This document shows, piece by piece, positions 1 through 8,387 of a stretch of DNA of 64,000 nucleotides. The stretch comes from Mycobacterium numidiamassiliense. Lineage in GTDB: Bacteria > Actinomycetota > Actinomycetes > Mycobacteriales > Mycobacteriaceae. The translations under genes and the position numbers were made by a program. The DNA is taken from NCBI RefSeq assembly GCF_900157365.1, contig NZ_FUEZ01000004.1, positions 731,066 through 795,065 of the forward strand, written 5' to 3'. Under the pieces are notes generated by a model, which saw nothing but the letters and a program-made list of their open reading frames with translations, was not told the origin of the DNA and ran no database searches. Numbering within the stretch: the first letter of the stretch is position 1; every line of letters starts with the position of its first letter.

Positions 1-279
1 CGACAGCAGATGAGGAAGGTACTGGTTCATCGAGCGTTGGGCTGGCGCATCGAGATTGTCGATTCGAGCCCAGTAGCGGCTGATCAGTGTCTCGGCGAGT
101 TGTGCCGGGCCGCTCGCTGCCAGGCGTTCGTATGCTCTGACGGTGGGCGCGACGTACTGAGCGGGGGGTTCGGCGTGTGTGCTGGCACGCGCGGCGTTCT
201 CGGGTGTCGGTTGCCTCAGACCGAGTCCGCGTTCGACCCTGTTGTGGTTACTGTTTTCCCCTGGCGGGTTGGTGGACAT
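1..279 (-). CDS. Partial CDS (5' end only): paralogue of the adjacent 622-aa unknown protein
   Basis: The reverse strand is open from an ATG at 279 to the window edge, giving 93 residues. They align without gaps to the N-terminus of the protein encoded at 291-2159: both share QPTP, the segment ASGPAQLA, RIDNLDA and AQRSM, so the two genes are tandem paralogues. The ATG lies 11 bases after the stop codon of the upstream copy, so they are probably cotranscribed. I do not recognise the family and assign no function. The 3' end lies outside the window. Confidence 0.75.
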   Translation of the reverse strand, partial: MSTNPPGENSNHNRVERGLGLRQPTPENAARASTHAEPPAQYVAPTVRAYERLAASGPAQLAETLISRYWARIDNLDAPAQRSMNQYLPHLLS

Positions 280-290
280 CGCGTATCGGG

Positions 291-2159
291 TTAGTCGAAA
301 AGTGGTGTGTCGGGGGTTGCGGTGGTGTCGTGTGCGGTGCGGTCTGGCGTCGTGCGGCCCTCGGGTTGTCGGCGTGCTGGGCTGGTCCGGAGGTCGAGTC
401 CGCTGTTGTGCAGTGCTTCGCGCAGGGTGGCGGCGAGTGTTCGTGATTGGTGTGTATCAACAACTTTCATGATTTCGGTGGCGGCGAGGGTGGTGACTTT
501 GTTCAGTGCTACTTCTCGGGCTTGGCGCTGGGAGAGCCAATCTTGGGCGTAGTGGTCGTCATCGCGGAAGAGGAGGGCTGGGGCGTCGATGCGGCTTTCG
601 CGGTTGGCGTGGGCGTAATCGTAGAGCGCGAAATCGAGCGAGCGGTGTTGCGACCAGCCTGCGACGTTGCGCCAGCGGCGCGGGGTGGTCGAGGGGATGG
701 TCTGCAATTCTTGGGCGGCGTCCGGGTTGGTGTGCCACAAGCGCAATCGTGCGGCTTGGTGCAGTGTGCAGCGCAGTATCCCCATGGCGCGGTCGTCTTC
801 TTCGAGCCATAGCCAATACCCCGAGAGCAGGGTCGACGAGATTTGGGTGGCTGCGGCAGCGATCTGTGGTCGGGACTGGTTCCAGTGCGCGCACAGCGCG
901 GCGAACTCCGCGGTCAAGATCTGCGGGGGCTGCGGGCCCAGATGTTGGCGAATCCCGAGGCGCCCGTGTGAGATTTTGAGATCTTGGGCATGAGAGTGCT
1001 CGGTGATCAAGAATCTGGCGTAGCGGTGCGCGCCGAAGGCGAGTTCGGCGAGCTCGCGCGGCGTGGGATGCTCAGCGCGGGATCTGTCAGCGAGCACAGC
1101 GTGGTAGTCGGCGTAGAGCTGGCCGAGTTCGTTGATGTTCGTGGAGGAGGCAAGTTCGGTGCGCACCAGCGGCACCAGGGCCGGGGTCAGTCGGATGACC
1201 GGCGACGTGCACAGCGGCACTTGTGTTTCCGACGCCTGCAGGGCGGATTGCCGCTGCGGAGCCGACACCGCATCGATCGCACGTGCCGTGTCGGGGTCTC
1301 TTGACAGTGCACATCTTCCTGCTGCGGCGAGCCGCATCTGCATGAGGCACAGCGACAGCGCATCTGAGAGAGCATCGGTCGCCGAGTCCTCGGCGTCGAG
1401 GTCGTGAACAACCTCGCACTCGGTTCGCCCTTCAGGTAGTTGTGGGTCGATGAGCTGACAGAGTTCGTGATACACGTGGGCGGGGCATACGGTTCGCTCG
1501 CCGAGTTGGACATGCTCGTGGTCGGTGTTGATAACACCGTTCGTGCGTGGGTGGGTGTCGATATCGTCGAATATGTCGCCTGCCCCGACGTCGGGACTGC
1601 ATCGACCTAGCAGATCCATGGCGGCCCGCGTCCACGCTCTGGCGATAAACGATTCAATCGATTCGCGACGGCGCTGTGCGACAGGTTCGGCCCGCGCCAG
1701 CAGTAGTGTCCATCGGCCAAGTTGCTGCCGCAAAATAATTGCGGCGCCGACGGTTTGGCCGGCCAGGATCAAGCGCAGAGCCGCGATGGTGCTTTCCACA
1801 CTCCAGGACAGGTGCGTCGGCCATGGGCTGTCATGCGGCGGCGAATACTGGTTCAGCTGGTTACCTTGGCGGATAAAGACCGCGTCCAGTTCGCACACCG
1901 ACAAAAGATGCCCAACGCAGTGGTCCATTGAACGTTGGGCAACGGCATCAAGATTGTCGATCCGAGTCGTGTGACGACTGACGAGTGCCGCGGCAAGTTG
2001 TGCTGGGCCGCTTGCAGCGACGCGTGCATATGCTTCGACGGTGGGTGGAATGTGCCGAGCGCGTCGTTCGGCCTTTACCATCGCACGCTCGGCTTCTTTG
2101 GGCGTCGGTTGCACCTGACCGAGCCTGCGCTCGAGCTTGTGGCGACTTTTGCGTCCCAT
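291..2159 (-). CDS. Unrecognised 622-aa protein, first of a tandem paralogue pair
   Basis: Large soluble, mostly helical-looking protein with a basic N-terminus (GRKSRHKLERR). The frame runs upstream to 2243, but the ATG at 2159 is preceded by a strong GGGAGGGG ribosome site and matches where its paralogue begins, so I start there. The C-terminal 40 residues are low-complexity (T, P, R, D). No signal peptide, membrane segment or known catalytic motif is visible. Histidines and tryptophans are scattered through the central region. It is followed 11 bases downstream by a second copy that runs off the window. Function unknown; a host-interaction or defence role cannot be argued from sequence alone. 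Confidence 0.75.
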   Translation of the reverse strand: MGRKSRHKLERRLGQVQPTPKEAERAMVKAERRARHIPPTVEAYARVAASGPAQLAAALVSRHTTRIDNLDAVAQRSMDHCVGHLLSVCELDAVFIRQGNQLNQYSPPHDSPWPTHLSWSVESTIAALRLILAGQTVGAAIILRQQLGRWTLLLARAEPVAQRRRESIESFIARAWTRAAMDLLGRCSPDVGAGDIFDDIDTHPRTNGVINTDHEHVQLGERTVCPAHVYHELCQLIDPQLPEGRTECEVVHDLDAEDSATDALSDALSLCLMQMRLAAAGRCALSRDPDTARAIDAVSAPQRQSALQASETQVPLCTSPVIRLTPALVPLVRTELASSTNINELGQLYADYHAVLADRSRAEHPTPRELAELAFGAHRYARFLITEHSHAQDLKISHGRLGIRQHLGPQPPQILTAEFAALCAHWNQSRPQIAAAATQISSTLLSGYWLWLEEDDRAMGILRCTLHQAARLRLWHTNPDAAQELQTIPSTTPRRWRNVAGWSQHRSLDFALYDYAHANRESRIDAPALLFRDDDHYAQDWLSQRQAREVALNKVTTLAATEIMKVVDTHQSRTLAATLREALHNSGLDLRTSPARRQPEGRTTPDRTAHDTTATPDTPLFD

Positions 2160-2585
2160 AGTGCTGGCCCCTCCCGTTACTGGCCGCGACCCGGTGCGAA
2201 CCCCCGACAAAACGACGCCGAACTCAGTCCGCTTGGTGGGCAAAGAGTGTCGCTTCGGTTCGCACGGGCCTTGTATTGCCGCAGCGTAAAACGAAGCGCG
2301 GAAAGCCGTCTACCAGTGACCCGGAAATAACTCGCCACGGCATGACGCAACGTCGAAAAGTCCCGGACCCTCCGGAATTGCGATGTCGACGGTTCGCGAG
2401 CAGCGCGCAACGCGTTCGGTGGCAACGGCAGCGTGCCGACGATCTGCAGTTCTCGGCAACAGTTCGCCGCGTGGCCGCCCGTCCTAAGCGCAACCGTTCC
2501 TAGATTGAGATCCGCCAACGAGACGCCACTAGTTTCACGGCGCGCATTCGCACCAAAAGATGTTCCGCGAGCGCAGAATTGCAGT
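2160..2585. other. Intergenic region between divergent genes
   Basis: About 425 bases separate the start of the 622-aa gene (minus) from the 104-aa gene (plus). Short open frames on both strands have no ribosome site, recognisable product or coding-like composition. It presumably holds both promoters, but I see no clear -35/-10 pair and no repeat. Confidence 0.4.
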
Positions 2586-2900
2586 ATGGACGATCTGGTA
2601 CCTACCGAGTTGGTTGCCCGAGTGTTGGGCAGGCATTTGCGGCTGCCAGCGAGCTGGGATGACGCGGAGCGGGGGGAGTTCGTCTCGGAAGCCGCTCAGG
2701 AAGTTGCGTACAGAGCGGCTGAGCTGGCCGATGATTGGGCGGAGCGGGCGGTGACCGAATGGGGCCGAGGGCGCTGGCAGTTGCCCGATGCTGAAACGCA
2801 GGCCGATCTGGTGCGGCATGCCCGCAGATCCGCGCTGGTGGCGGTGTTGTGCGAGGTGCTGCCCGAGGTGCCAGTCGCCGAATTCTTTGCGGTGGCCTGA
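2586..2900 (+). CDS. Small helical protein of unknown function (104 aa)
   Basis: The frame extends upstream to 2433, but the upstream part reads like non-coding Arg/Pro/Ser-rich sequence; from the ATG at 2586 the protein becomes ordered and acidic/tryptophan-rich (SWDD, DDWAERA, EWGRGRW). It has no membrane segment or cysteine pair. The ribosome site is weak. It converges on the zinc-ribbon gene at 3071-3484 across a GC-rich hairpin. Not recognised. Confidence that it is a real gene is moderate, resting on its acidic helical composition and the clean stop before a terminator-like hairpin. Confidence 0.5.
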   Translation: MDDLVPTELVARVLGRHLRLPASWDDAERGEFVSEAAQEVAYRAAELADDWAERAVTEWGRGRWQLPDAETQADLVRHARRSALVAVLCEVLPEVPVAEFFAVA

Positions 2901-3023
2901 TTTTTTAGCCGCCGCGTCGACGCCGCTGCGTCGTCGGGTGGCCGCCGTCGGAATCGCTAGATGGGCCAGCTCGCGGCGCGAGGACAGCAGGAGATGAAGC
3001 CCGGGCCGGCGCGACGGTAGTAG

Positions 3024-3047
3024 CGCGGCGCGCTGCGCAGCGCCGCG
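3024..3047. terminator. GC-rich hairpin between convergent genes
   Basis: CGCGGC at 3024-3029 pairs with GCCGCG at 3042-3047 and GCTGC at 3032-3036 with GCAGC at 3037-3041, with a two-base bulge. It lies between the stop codons of the convergent genes at 2900 and 3071. There is no U-tract, as is common for mycobacterial terminators. A bidirectional terminator is the likeliest reading. Confidence 0.4.
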
Positions 3048-3070
3048 GGCGTGGGACCGCGCCTCTGTGG

Positions 3071-3484
3071 TTAGGCCAGCAGCCGGGCGGCCCGAAGCGC
3101 AGTCAGGAGGCGCGCAGCTGCGCGCACGGTGGCGTCGTGCTCGCCGCGATGCAGGCTGCCCAGGGTTGCGGCATCGGCGAGGCCGTCAAGCACATCGCGG
3201 CACGCACGTGGCGACGTAAGGACGATCGCGGCCGCCTGGGCAGGGTCGGGCGACGGCGCGTGCAGCTCAATTACGCGGTCGCGATACTCCACGCACACCA
3301 CCGGCTTTTCGACCCGCTCCACAACACGCTCGACGCGCAATCCGATCGCTCCAGACCGAGCAGCTCGACGCTCCTCGTAAGCGGCCCGGCGGCACACCTG
3401 CGAGCACCACAAGCGTGGACGACCCCTGCCCGCAGCCGCGGGCAGCTCAGCCCGACAGCGCGGACAGACAGGCCGATCAGACAC
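3071..3484 (-). CDS. Small zinc-ribbon protein (137 aa)
   Basis: The N-terminus carries CPRC at residues 7-10 and a second cysteine pair (CSQVC) at about 27-31, enough for one treble-clef or ribbon zinc site, followed by a very basic stretch (RRAAYEERRAAR). The middle holds a beta-rich segment with repeated VERV. The C-terminal 60 residues are alanine/leucine-rich helix. A nucleic-acid-binding role is plausible from the zinc site and basic patch but is inference. No operon partner is visible: it is divergent from the region at 3.5-3.9 kb and convergent with the 104-aa gene. Confidence 0.6.
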   Translation of the reverse strand: MSDRPVCPRCRAELPAAAGRGRPRLWCSQVCRRAAYEERRAARSGAIGLRVERVVERVEKPVVCVEYRDRVIELHAPSPDPAQAAAIVLTSPRACRDVLDGLADAATLGSLHRGEHDATVRAAARLLTALRAARLLA

Positions 3485-3895
3485 GATGAAACGCTACCGC
3501 AATTTCGTACGGACGAAAAGCACTGACCGATCTGTGCCCCGAATGCAAGAGGTGTGTCGTGCGCGGAGTGGTTGAAAAATGGTGGTGGCGTTGGGCGTTG
3601 GTGGTGAGTGTGTGGGCGGTGAGATGGGCTGTGTTGGCGGGCAGCAAAACTGGATACGACACACGTGGACAGATGTGGACATCTTGGTGGGAGCTGGGGC
3701 TTGCGGCGACCCTCGGCGTACCCACTGTCTCCCTACCAGCAGACCAGCTGGACGTCCGGCCAGCTCACAGCGGATTTCGTACCGGTCTCAAGACTATTTG
3801 GGCTATGCGTGGGCTAGCGAGTTACCAGCTGTCGCCGCAGTAGGGCGACCTTGCATCGCCCAGCAACGTATCGCTGCTGTTGAGCGGGTCGATTC
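3485..3895. other. Intergenic region, no supported gene
   Basis: About 410 bases between the zinc-ribbon gene start and the end of the cytochrome-oxidase-like operon. Short frames on both strands (for example 3559-3843) have no ribosome site and read as Trp/Arg-rich or His/Thr-rich noise. It may include the zinc-ribbon promoter and the end of the downstream operon transcript; nothing else is identifiable. Confidence 0.4.
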
Positions 3896-4162
3896 CTAGG
3901 CTGCCAGGAAGAATCCCACCAACCCGGCGAGTAGAGCAACGACGTAGAGCTCGAAGATGCCGCGGAGCAAACGGGGTGCGTCGTTCAGCTCCATGAAATG
4001 CATTCCCACGAGCCATACCTTGACGGCGGCGACGATCAAGATGACCACTGCGATGACGTTGCCGGCGCGCGCTTCTTCGATTGCCAACCACCGTGACAGA
4101 AACGTCGCCGCGATTAGGGTCGACCAGACCGTGACAATCGGGTCGGGACGAAGACGGCCCAT
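3896..4162 (-). CDS. Cytochrome c oxidase subunit IV-like membrane protein
   Basis: 88 residues with three hydrophobic segments (about 10-28, 34-53, 67-87). The central pair is joined by the motif MHFMEL...AP.LLR, typical of the prokaryotic subunit IV (CoxD/CyoD-like) family, whose members help assemble or stabilise heme-copper oxidases. Its ATG lies one base beyond the stop of the subunit III-like gene, so the two are translationally coupled. No subunit I or II is present in this window, so this is an orphan pair at the end of a lipid-catabolic operon. Confidence 0.75.
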   Translation of the reverse strand: MGRLRPDPIVTVWSTLIAATFLSRWLAIEEARAGNVIAVVILIVAAVKVWLVGMHFMELNDAPRLLRGIFELYVVALLAGLVGFFLAA

Positions 4163-4163
4163 G

Positions 4164-4784
4164 TCACCTCACCAGGTACAGGAGCGGGAAGATAACGAGC
4201 CACAACAGGTCGACCATGTGCCAGAAGCAGGCGCACCCCTCGGCGAGGTGTAGCTGCAGAGGTGAGAGATCTGGAGCGCGGCGGGCCAGCCGCCACATGA
4301 AGCCCAACACGCCGAGCCCGATGGACACGTGAACCAGGTGGAGGCCAGTGAGGATGTAGTAGAACAAGTTGAAATCGTTTGTGGCCGGCGTGATTCCAGC
4401 ATGAACCTTTGTGTAGTACTCAAGAACTTTGATGCTCGCGAACGCGATGCCGCATCCCATCGCGCCCAGTACGAGGCGCGGTGCTGTGCGGTTGTTGCCG
4501 AGACGGATCCGCCGTAGCGCAAACACAACGAACAACGAGCTGGTCAATAGCAAGAGGGTGTATGCGACGCCGAGATCGGTGTTGAGGTGGCGCTGCCAGC
4601 GTGCGAAGAGTTCGGGGTCGTGGCTTCGGTAGTAGAGGTACAGCAGGAAAATGTAGGCGAAGAGCAGAAGGTCGCCGAAGATGAAGACCCAGATCCCGGG
4701 CTCACCGGGAACGTTGTTCGCTCGCTGGCTGTCGGTCGCAGTCTCGGCTCGCTGACCGCTACCTTTCAGCTGCACGGCTGCCAA
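4164..4784 (-). CDS. Heme-copper oxidase subunit III-like protein (NorE/CoxC type)
   Basis: 206 residues with about five membrane segments. The N-terminal GEPGIWVFIFGDLLLF and the later GLHLVHVSIG are signatures of the oxidase subunit III family. The length fits the short NorE-like branch rather than canonical seven-helix subunit III. It overlaps the upstream membrane-protein gene by 26 bases and is followed by the subunit IV-like gene after one base. With no catalytic subunit nearby, it might modify a chromosomal oxidase or serve another membrane complex in this operon; that is inference. Confidence 0.8.
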   Translation of the reverse strand: MAAVQLKGSGQRAETATDSQRANNVPGEPGIWVFIFGDLLLFAYIFLLYLYYRSHDPELFARWQRHLNTDLGVAYTLLLLTSSLFVVFALRRIRLGNNRTAPRLVLGAMGCGIAFASIKVLEYYTKVHAGITPATNDFNLFYYILTGLHLVHVSIGLGVLGFMWRLARRAPDLSPLQLHLAEGCACFWHMVDLLWLVIFPLLYLVR

Positions 4785-5505
4785 TTGTCGGCTCCGTCCG
4801 ATGCGCGGAACACTCCATCTGGCCGCTGCTGATGGCCTGGAACGTGACCACCGTCAGCCCTATCAGCCAGACGAAGAAGGCGACGAGAAGCACCCACCAA
4901 GCGATGGCGCCATTCCAGGCCAGCGGACCGTTGGTGAAAAAGACGTCGAGGCTGGCTGGTGCCATCAAAAGCCCGCACCAGATGCTGAAGTAGCCAGCCC
5001 AGCGGGGAAAAACCGGAGTCGCGTGGGTGTCGGCCAGTGCGGCGATACCGAACACGACTGCCTGGGCGACCACGGTATAGACCAATCCGGTGAATGGCAG
5101 CCATCCGAGGTCATTGAGTGCCTGGACAACTTCGGCGGGCCGATCAGCTCGATACGCCGCGGTTTGGAAAAAGTACAGCGGAACGATGAACTCGAGCGGC
5201 AGCAGTATTCCGAGACCGATCTGCAAGTAGGCGAGCGGCGCCACGCGGCCCTCGATGCGTTTCATTTGCAGTCCGACGGCGATCACCCATGGAACGCATA
5301 GGACGCCAGCCCACATCGACAACTGCATTCCGATGCGGATGGGAATTGAGCGGCCTCGATAGAGCGCCGCGATGTCGGCGGCGTTCAGCGCTGGATTGGG
5401 TGGGGGAATGAAACGGGCGATGAGCCCGAATCCGATGAAGAAGACGAGGGCCATCAAAGGGCCGCACCATAGGCACAGGCGTTGAGTCGTCGCGTTCGTA
5501 ACCAT
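4759..5505 (-). CDS. Polytopic membrane protein, copy 1 (paralogue at 52880-53674)
   Basis: 248 residues with about six membrane segments. Clearly homologous along its length to the protein at 52880-53674: shared blocks include FGLIA..IPPP, QMKRIEG / QLKRIEG, YRADRP..VVQALNDLGWLPFTG and PASLDVFF..GPLAWNG. I do not know a function. It overlaps the subunit III-like gene, so it may assemble with it. Both copies lie in catabolic operons and downstream of the TCTAA-N6-TTAGA type sites, suggesting a role in uptake, electron transfer or membrane-bound substrate handling. Confidence 0.75.
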   Translation of the reverse strand: MVTNATTQRLCLWCGPLMALVFFIGFGLIARFIPPPNPALNAADIAALYRGRSIPIRIGMQLSMWAGVLCVPWVIAVGLQMKRIEGRVAPLAYLQIGLGILLPLEFIVPLYFFQTAAYRADRPAEVVQALNDLGWLPFTGLVYTVVAQAVVFGIAALADTHATPVFPRWAGYFSIWCGLLMAPASLDVFFTNGPLAWNGAIAWWVLLVAFFVWLIGLTVVTFQAISSGQMECSAHRTEPTIGSRAAER

Positions 5506-5563
5506 GTCGGCCCTTTCTTAGCCCACCCCCGTTAGAGCATTTGCCCCTGTCGCTACTTCCTGA

Positions 5564-6778
5564 TCAGTAGGAGTTGCGTTCGGTGCCGACGAGCGACACG
5601 AAGGAGACGCATTCGCCCGGTCCGCCGCCCAGGTTATGGGTCAGACCGATGTTCCTGCCGGCGGTGACTGTGTGAATCCGGCGATCGTCCGGTGCTTCGC
5701 CACGCAGCTGCAGCCAACACTCGAAGAGCATGCGCAGTCCGCTGGCGCCGACGGGATGTCCGAATGCCTTAAGACCGCCGTCGGGGTTGACCGGTAAGGT
5801 GCCGTCGAGGTCGAATGTGCCGGCCAGCACTGCTTTCCAGGCGGTGCCGCGCTCGGCGAAGCCGAGGTCTTCCATGAGGATGAGTTCAGTGATGGTGAAG
5901 CAGTCGTGTACCTCGGCCATCGCGATCTGGGCCGGTGGGTCGGTGAGCTTCGCCTCGGCGTAGGCGTTGCGCGCCGAGGCGACCACCTCCGGAAACGTGG
6001 TGAAGTCGTAGGCCTGGTCGACGTTGCCGTCCGCGGCTCCGGAAACCAGTGACAGTGCCTTGATGTACAGCGGTTTGTCGGTGTATCGCTGGGCGTCTTC
6101 GGCGCGCACAACGATCGCAGCGGCGGCGCCATCGGAAACGCCCGAGCAGTCAAACACCCCGAGCTGTCCGGCGACCAGCGGTGAGCTGGAGATTGTCTGC
6201 GTGGAAACCTCTTTGCGGAACTGCGAACGGGGGTTGCGGGCGCCGTTGTGGTGGTTCTTCCAGGCGATGCGGGTGATGACGTCCTTGAGCTCAGCGGGGT
6301 CGACTCCGTACTTCTCGGCGTAGGCGGGGCCAAGCAAGCTGAAATTGGCTGGTGCGCTGGTGGTTCCGAGGGTGCCGCCAGTGCCGTCAGAGGGTATGGA
6401 ATGGCGCAGCAGACCGGAGAAGCCCGAGTCCTTGAGCTTCTCGACACCGACCGCCATCGCGGTGTCGTAGGCGCCGCTGGCTACGGCGTAGCACGCGTTG
6501 CGCAGCGCTTCCGAGCCGGTGGCGCACATGTTCTCTACCCGGGTGACCGGTTTGCCGTGCAGCCGCAGCGGCCGACTCAGGCTCAGTCCTGCCACGCCGG
6601 ACATGTAGGTTCCCAGCCAGAACGCGTCGATGTCGCGCGGGGTCAGCCCAGCACTTGCGGTCGTGCCGTTCACAGCCTCGATCAGTAAGTCGTCAGCTGA
6701 GCGGTCCCAATGCTCCCCGAAATCGGTGCATCCCATCGCGATGATGGCGACCCGGTCGCAGATTCCGTGTACGGCCAT
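5564..6778 (-). CDS. SCP-x-type thiolase (acetyl-CoA acetyltransferase family)
   Basis: 404 residues. It should catalyse thiolytic cleavage of a 3-ketoacyl-CoA. The nucleophilic cysteine is visible in ENMCATGSEAL, a second cysteine in VHDCFT, and the C-terminal GHPVGASG carries the catalytic histidine; all fit an active SCP-x/lipid-transfer-type thiolase. An upstream start at 6838 is possible, but ATG 6778 has AGGAG six bases before it. It starts one base after the stop of the HMGS-like/DUF35 gene, so the two products probably form a complex, as thiolase-DUF35 partners do in sterol side-chain pathways. Confidence 0.88.
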   Translation of the reverse strand: MAVHGICDRVAIIAMGCTDFGEHWDRSADDLLIEAVNGTTASAGLTPRDIDAFWLGTYMSGVAGLSLSRPLRLHGKPVTRVENMCATGSEALRNACYAVASGAYDTAMAVGVEKLKDSGFSGLLRHSIPSDGTGGTLGTTSAPANFSLLGPAYAEKYGVDPAELKDVITRIAWKNHHNGARNPRSQFRKEVSTQTISSSPLVAGQLGVFDCSGVSDGAAAAIVVRAEDAQRYTDKPLYIKALSLVSGAADGNVDQAYDFTTFPEVVASARNAYAEAKLTDPPAQIAMAEVHDCFTITELILMEDLGFAERGTAWKAVLAGTFDLDGTLPVNPDGGLKAFGHPVGASGLRMLFECWLQLRGEAPDDRRIHTVTAGRNIGLTHNLGGGPGECVSFVSLVGTERNSY

Positions 6779-6779
6779 G

Positions 6780-8237
6780 TCAGCTCTCCTCGGTCGTGCG
6801 GCGGGCCGGACGGGCCTTCCAGAAGTAGTTGTGCACACCGCTCTCCGATGTCGTCAGCCGTCGAAAAGTCATTTCGACCGCGTCCCCGATCGCAACCTCA
6901 GGAGGGGCGTCGGTGAGTTCGCAGCGAAAGCGACCGCCGCCGTCGAAGTCGACGACCACCGCGATCATCGGCGGGCTGGGCGTGTAGGCGAGCCGGTCGA
7001 CGGTGAAAGTGGCCACCCGCGCGGGCGTGTCGGCCATCGGTTGGGGATGCATACGGTCGGCGGAGCCGCACTTGAAGCACACCCTCACCGGCGGCAGGTG
7101 GACGGTGTCGCATTCTTCACAGTGAGATCCGACGAACCCGTACTTCCAGTTCTCCGACCGATGGCTGGGCGGGCCGGCGGGGGCGTCGGGTTCGGGTCGG
7201 CGTGGTGGTTCACGCCGCAACATTCCCCGCCAGGTGAGGAAGGTGCCGTAACTGAGTGAGTCGTTAGCGGCGGCGATCTGATCGGCCACCGTGGGCGCCG
7301 ACGGTCGATGGGCCGCGAGGGCCTCGGTGGTGCGCAAGATCAGCGTTGAGGCACCATCGGCCAGCACCGCGAGCGCGATCACTTGATGTGGTTTTGCGTG
7401 TTCGAGCACGTCTGCGAGAAGGACGCCGGGTTGCGCTGTTCCCGGGTTGCCGATCGTGCTGGTCAGGTCGGGGGTGACGGCCTCGCGCGCAACGCCGCAG
7501 CCCGCCGCGAATTGGCGGTTGGCCCGAGGCGAGAGGCCGCACACGACCAGGTGATCGACATCGTTGGGGGTCAGATCGGCCTGCTTGAGCGCGGCGGAAA
7601 ACGACTCCATCGCCAGCGGGACGTACACGTTCTCGGCGAACCGCTCCTCCCATATCCGCGAGGTCAGGGCGCCCGGGGCCCGCCAGCGATCAAGGAATTC
7701 GTCGGTGACCGAGGCGCTGGTGATCAGTTCGGCGAGCACGGGACGTTCGGCGGTGCCGGCGCTGAACAGGACCGCCGCCGCGGCATCGCCGCCCTGTTTC
7801 TCGTCGGCGCCGCCGGGCAGTCCGGTGCGGATGTCGGCCAGTACGGCCAGCGCCCCCTCGGGGCTGTCCGCGGCCGCCAGCAGGGCACCCACTGCTGAGC
7901 GTGGCGCGCCGCCGAGATCGACGGCCAGGGTGCCGCGGGGAAGGCCCAGGGCGGCGTGAATCACCGCTGCGTTTGTCTTATCGAGGTAGGCCGGATGGGT
8001 GGTGGCGAAGTAGACCCGCGGCGGCTCTGACGCCCGGGCAAGCCCGCGTACAACGGGGCGAGCGGCTTCGACGGCCATCGAGGTGGTGTCCTCGTCATAG
8101 GAGGCCACCGAGCGGGTCCCGCGAGGTGCGGTGCCGCCCAATACTGATCCGATTTCACTGAGCCGCAGGCGATGGTAGGGGAGATAAGTCGCCCATGCCA
8201 CCACACCGGTCACAGGGCTCCTTGGTTGGGACCGCAT
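6780..8237 (-). CDS. HMG-CoA synthase-like/DUF35 OB-fold fusion lacking the catalytic cysteine
   Basis: 485 residues. Residues 1-330 follow the HMG-CoA synthase/KAS III thiolase fold (GVVAWATYLPYHRL at the start, GNPGTAQPGVLLADVLEHA near its end). Residues 355-480 are a DUF35 zinc-ribbon plus OB-fold, with CEEC and CFKC. Where HMG-CoA synthases have the nucleophile (EACYA), this protein reads LGGAPRS, so the usual acyl-cysteine chemistry looks lost. It is first in the operon and couples to the thiolase gene. A scaffold or acyl-CoA-binding partner for that thiolase is a sensible inference; the DUF35 domain commonly has that role. Confidence 0.82.
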   Translation of the reverse strand: MRSQPRSPVTGVVAWATYLPYHRLRLSEIGSVLGGTAPRGTRSVASYDEDTTSMAVEAARPVVRGLARASEPPRVYFATTHPAYLDKTNAAVIHAALGLPRGTLAVDLGGAPRSAVGALLAAADSPEGALAVLADIRTGLPGGADEKQGGDAAAAVLFSAGTAERPVLAELITSASVTDEFLDRWRAPGALTSRIWEERFAENVYVPLAMESFSAALKQADLTPNDVDHLVVCGLSPRANRQFAAGCGVAREAVTPDLTSTIGNPGTAQPGVLLADVLEHAKPHQVIALAVLADGASTLILRTTEALAAHRPSAPTVADQIAAANDSLSYGTFLTWRGMLRREPPRRPEPDAPAGPPSHRSENWKYGFVGSHCEECDTVHLPPVRVCFKCGSADRMHPQPMADTPARVATFTVDRLAYTPSPPMIAVVVDFDGGGRFRCELTDAPPEVAIGDAVEMTFRRLTTSESGVHNYFWKARPARRTTEES

Positions 8238-8252
8238 AAGACCGGAATCTAA

Positions 8253-8268
8253 TCTAATTCTGGTTAGA
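8253..8268. promoter_or_regulatory. Palindromic operator TCTAA-N6-TTAGA between divergent operons
   Basis: Perfect inverted repeat TCTAA/TTAGA with six bases between, midway in the 150-base gap separating the HMGS-like operon (minus) from the ACAD gene (plus). The same motif, or a one-to-two-base variant, occurs at 11158, 29812, 49263 and 54027. A site for the double-TetR regulator encoded at 9656-10981 is the best inference. Confidence 0.6.
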
Positions 8269-8387
8269 CTTCAATGTAGGATCTCCGGCATACACCGCGC
8301 GGAGGAGGAAATCATGGCCGCAGCCCTGATCGTCGTGGCTGGGGGTGGTCACCGGAATCCGAGGGCCTGTCGAGGAAGGGCGTCCCG

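Noticed and set aside
2177..2518. 113-codon minus-strand frame upstream of the 622-aa gene
   Set aside because: Overlaps the supported ribosome site region and has no motif or composition that suggests a protein.
3559..3843. 94-codon plus-strand frame in the intergenic region
   Set aside because: No ribosome site, Trp/Arg-rich start and no recognisable domain; treated as non-coding.
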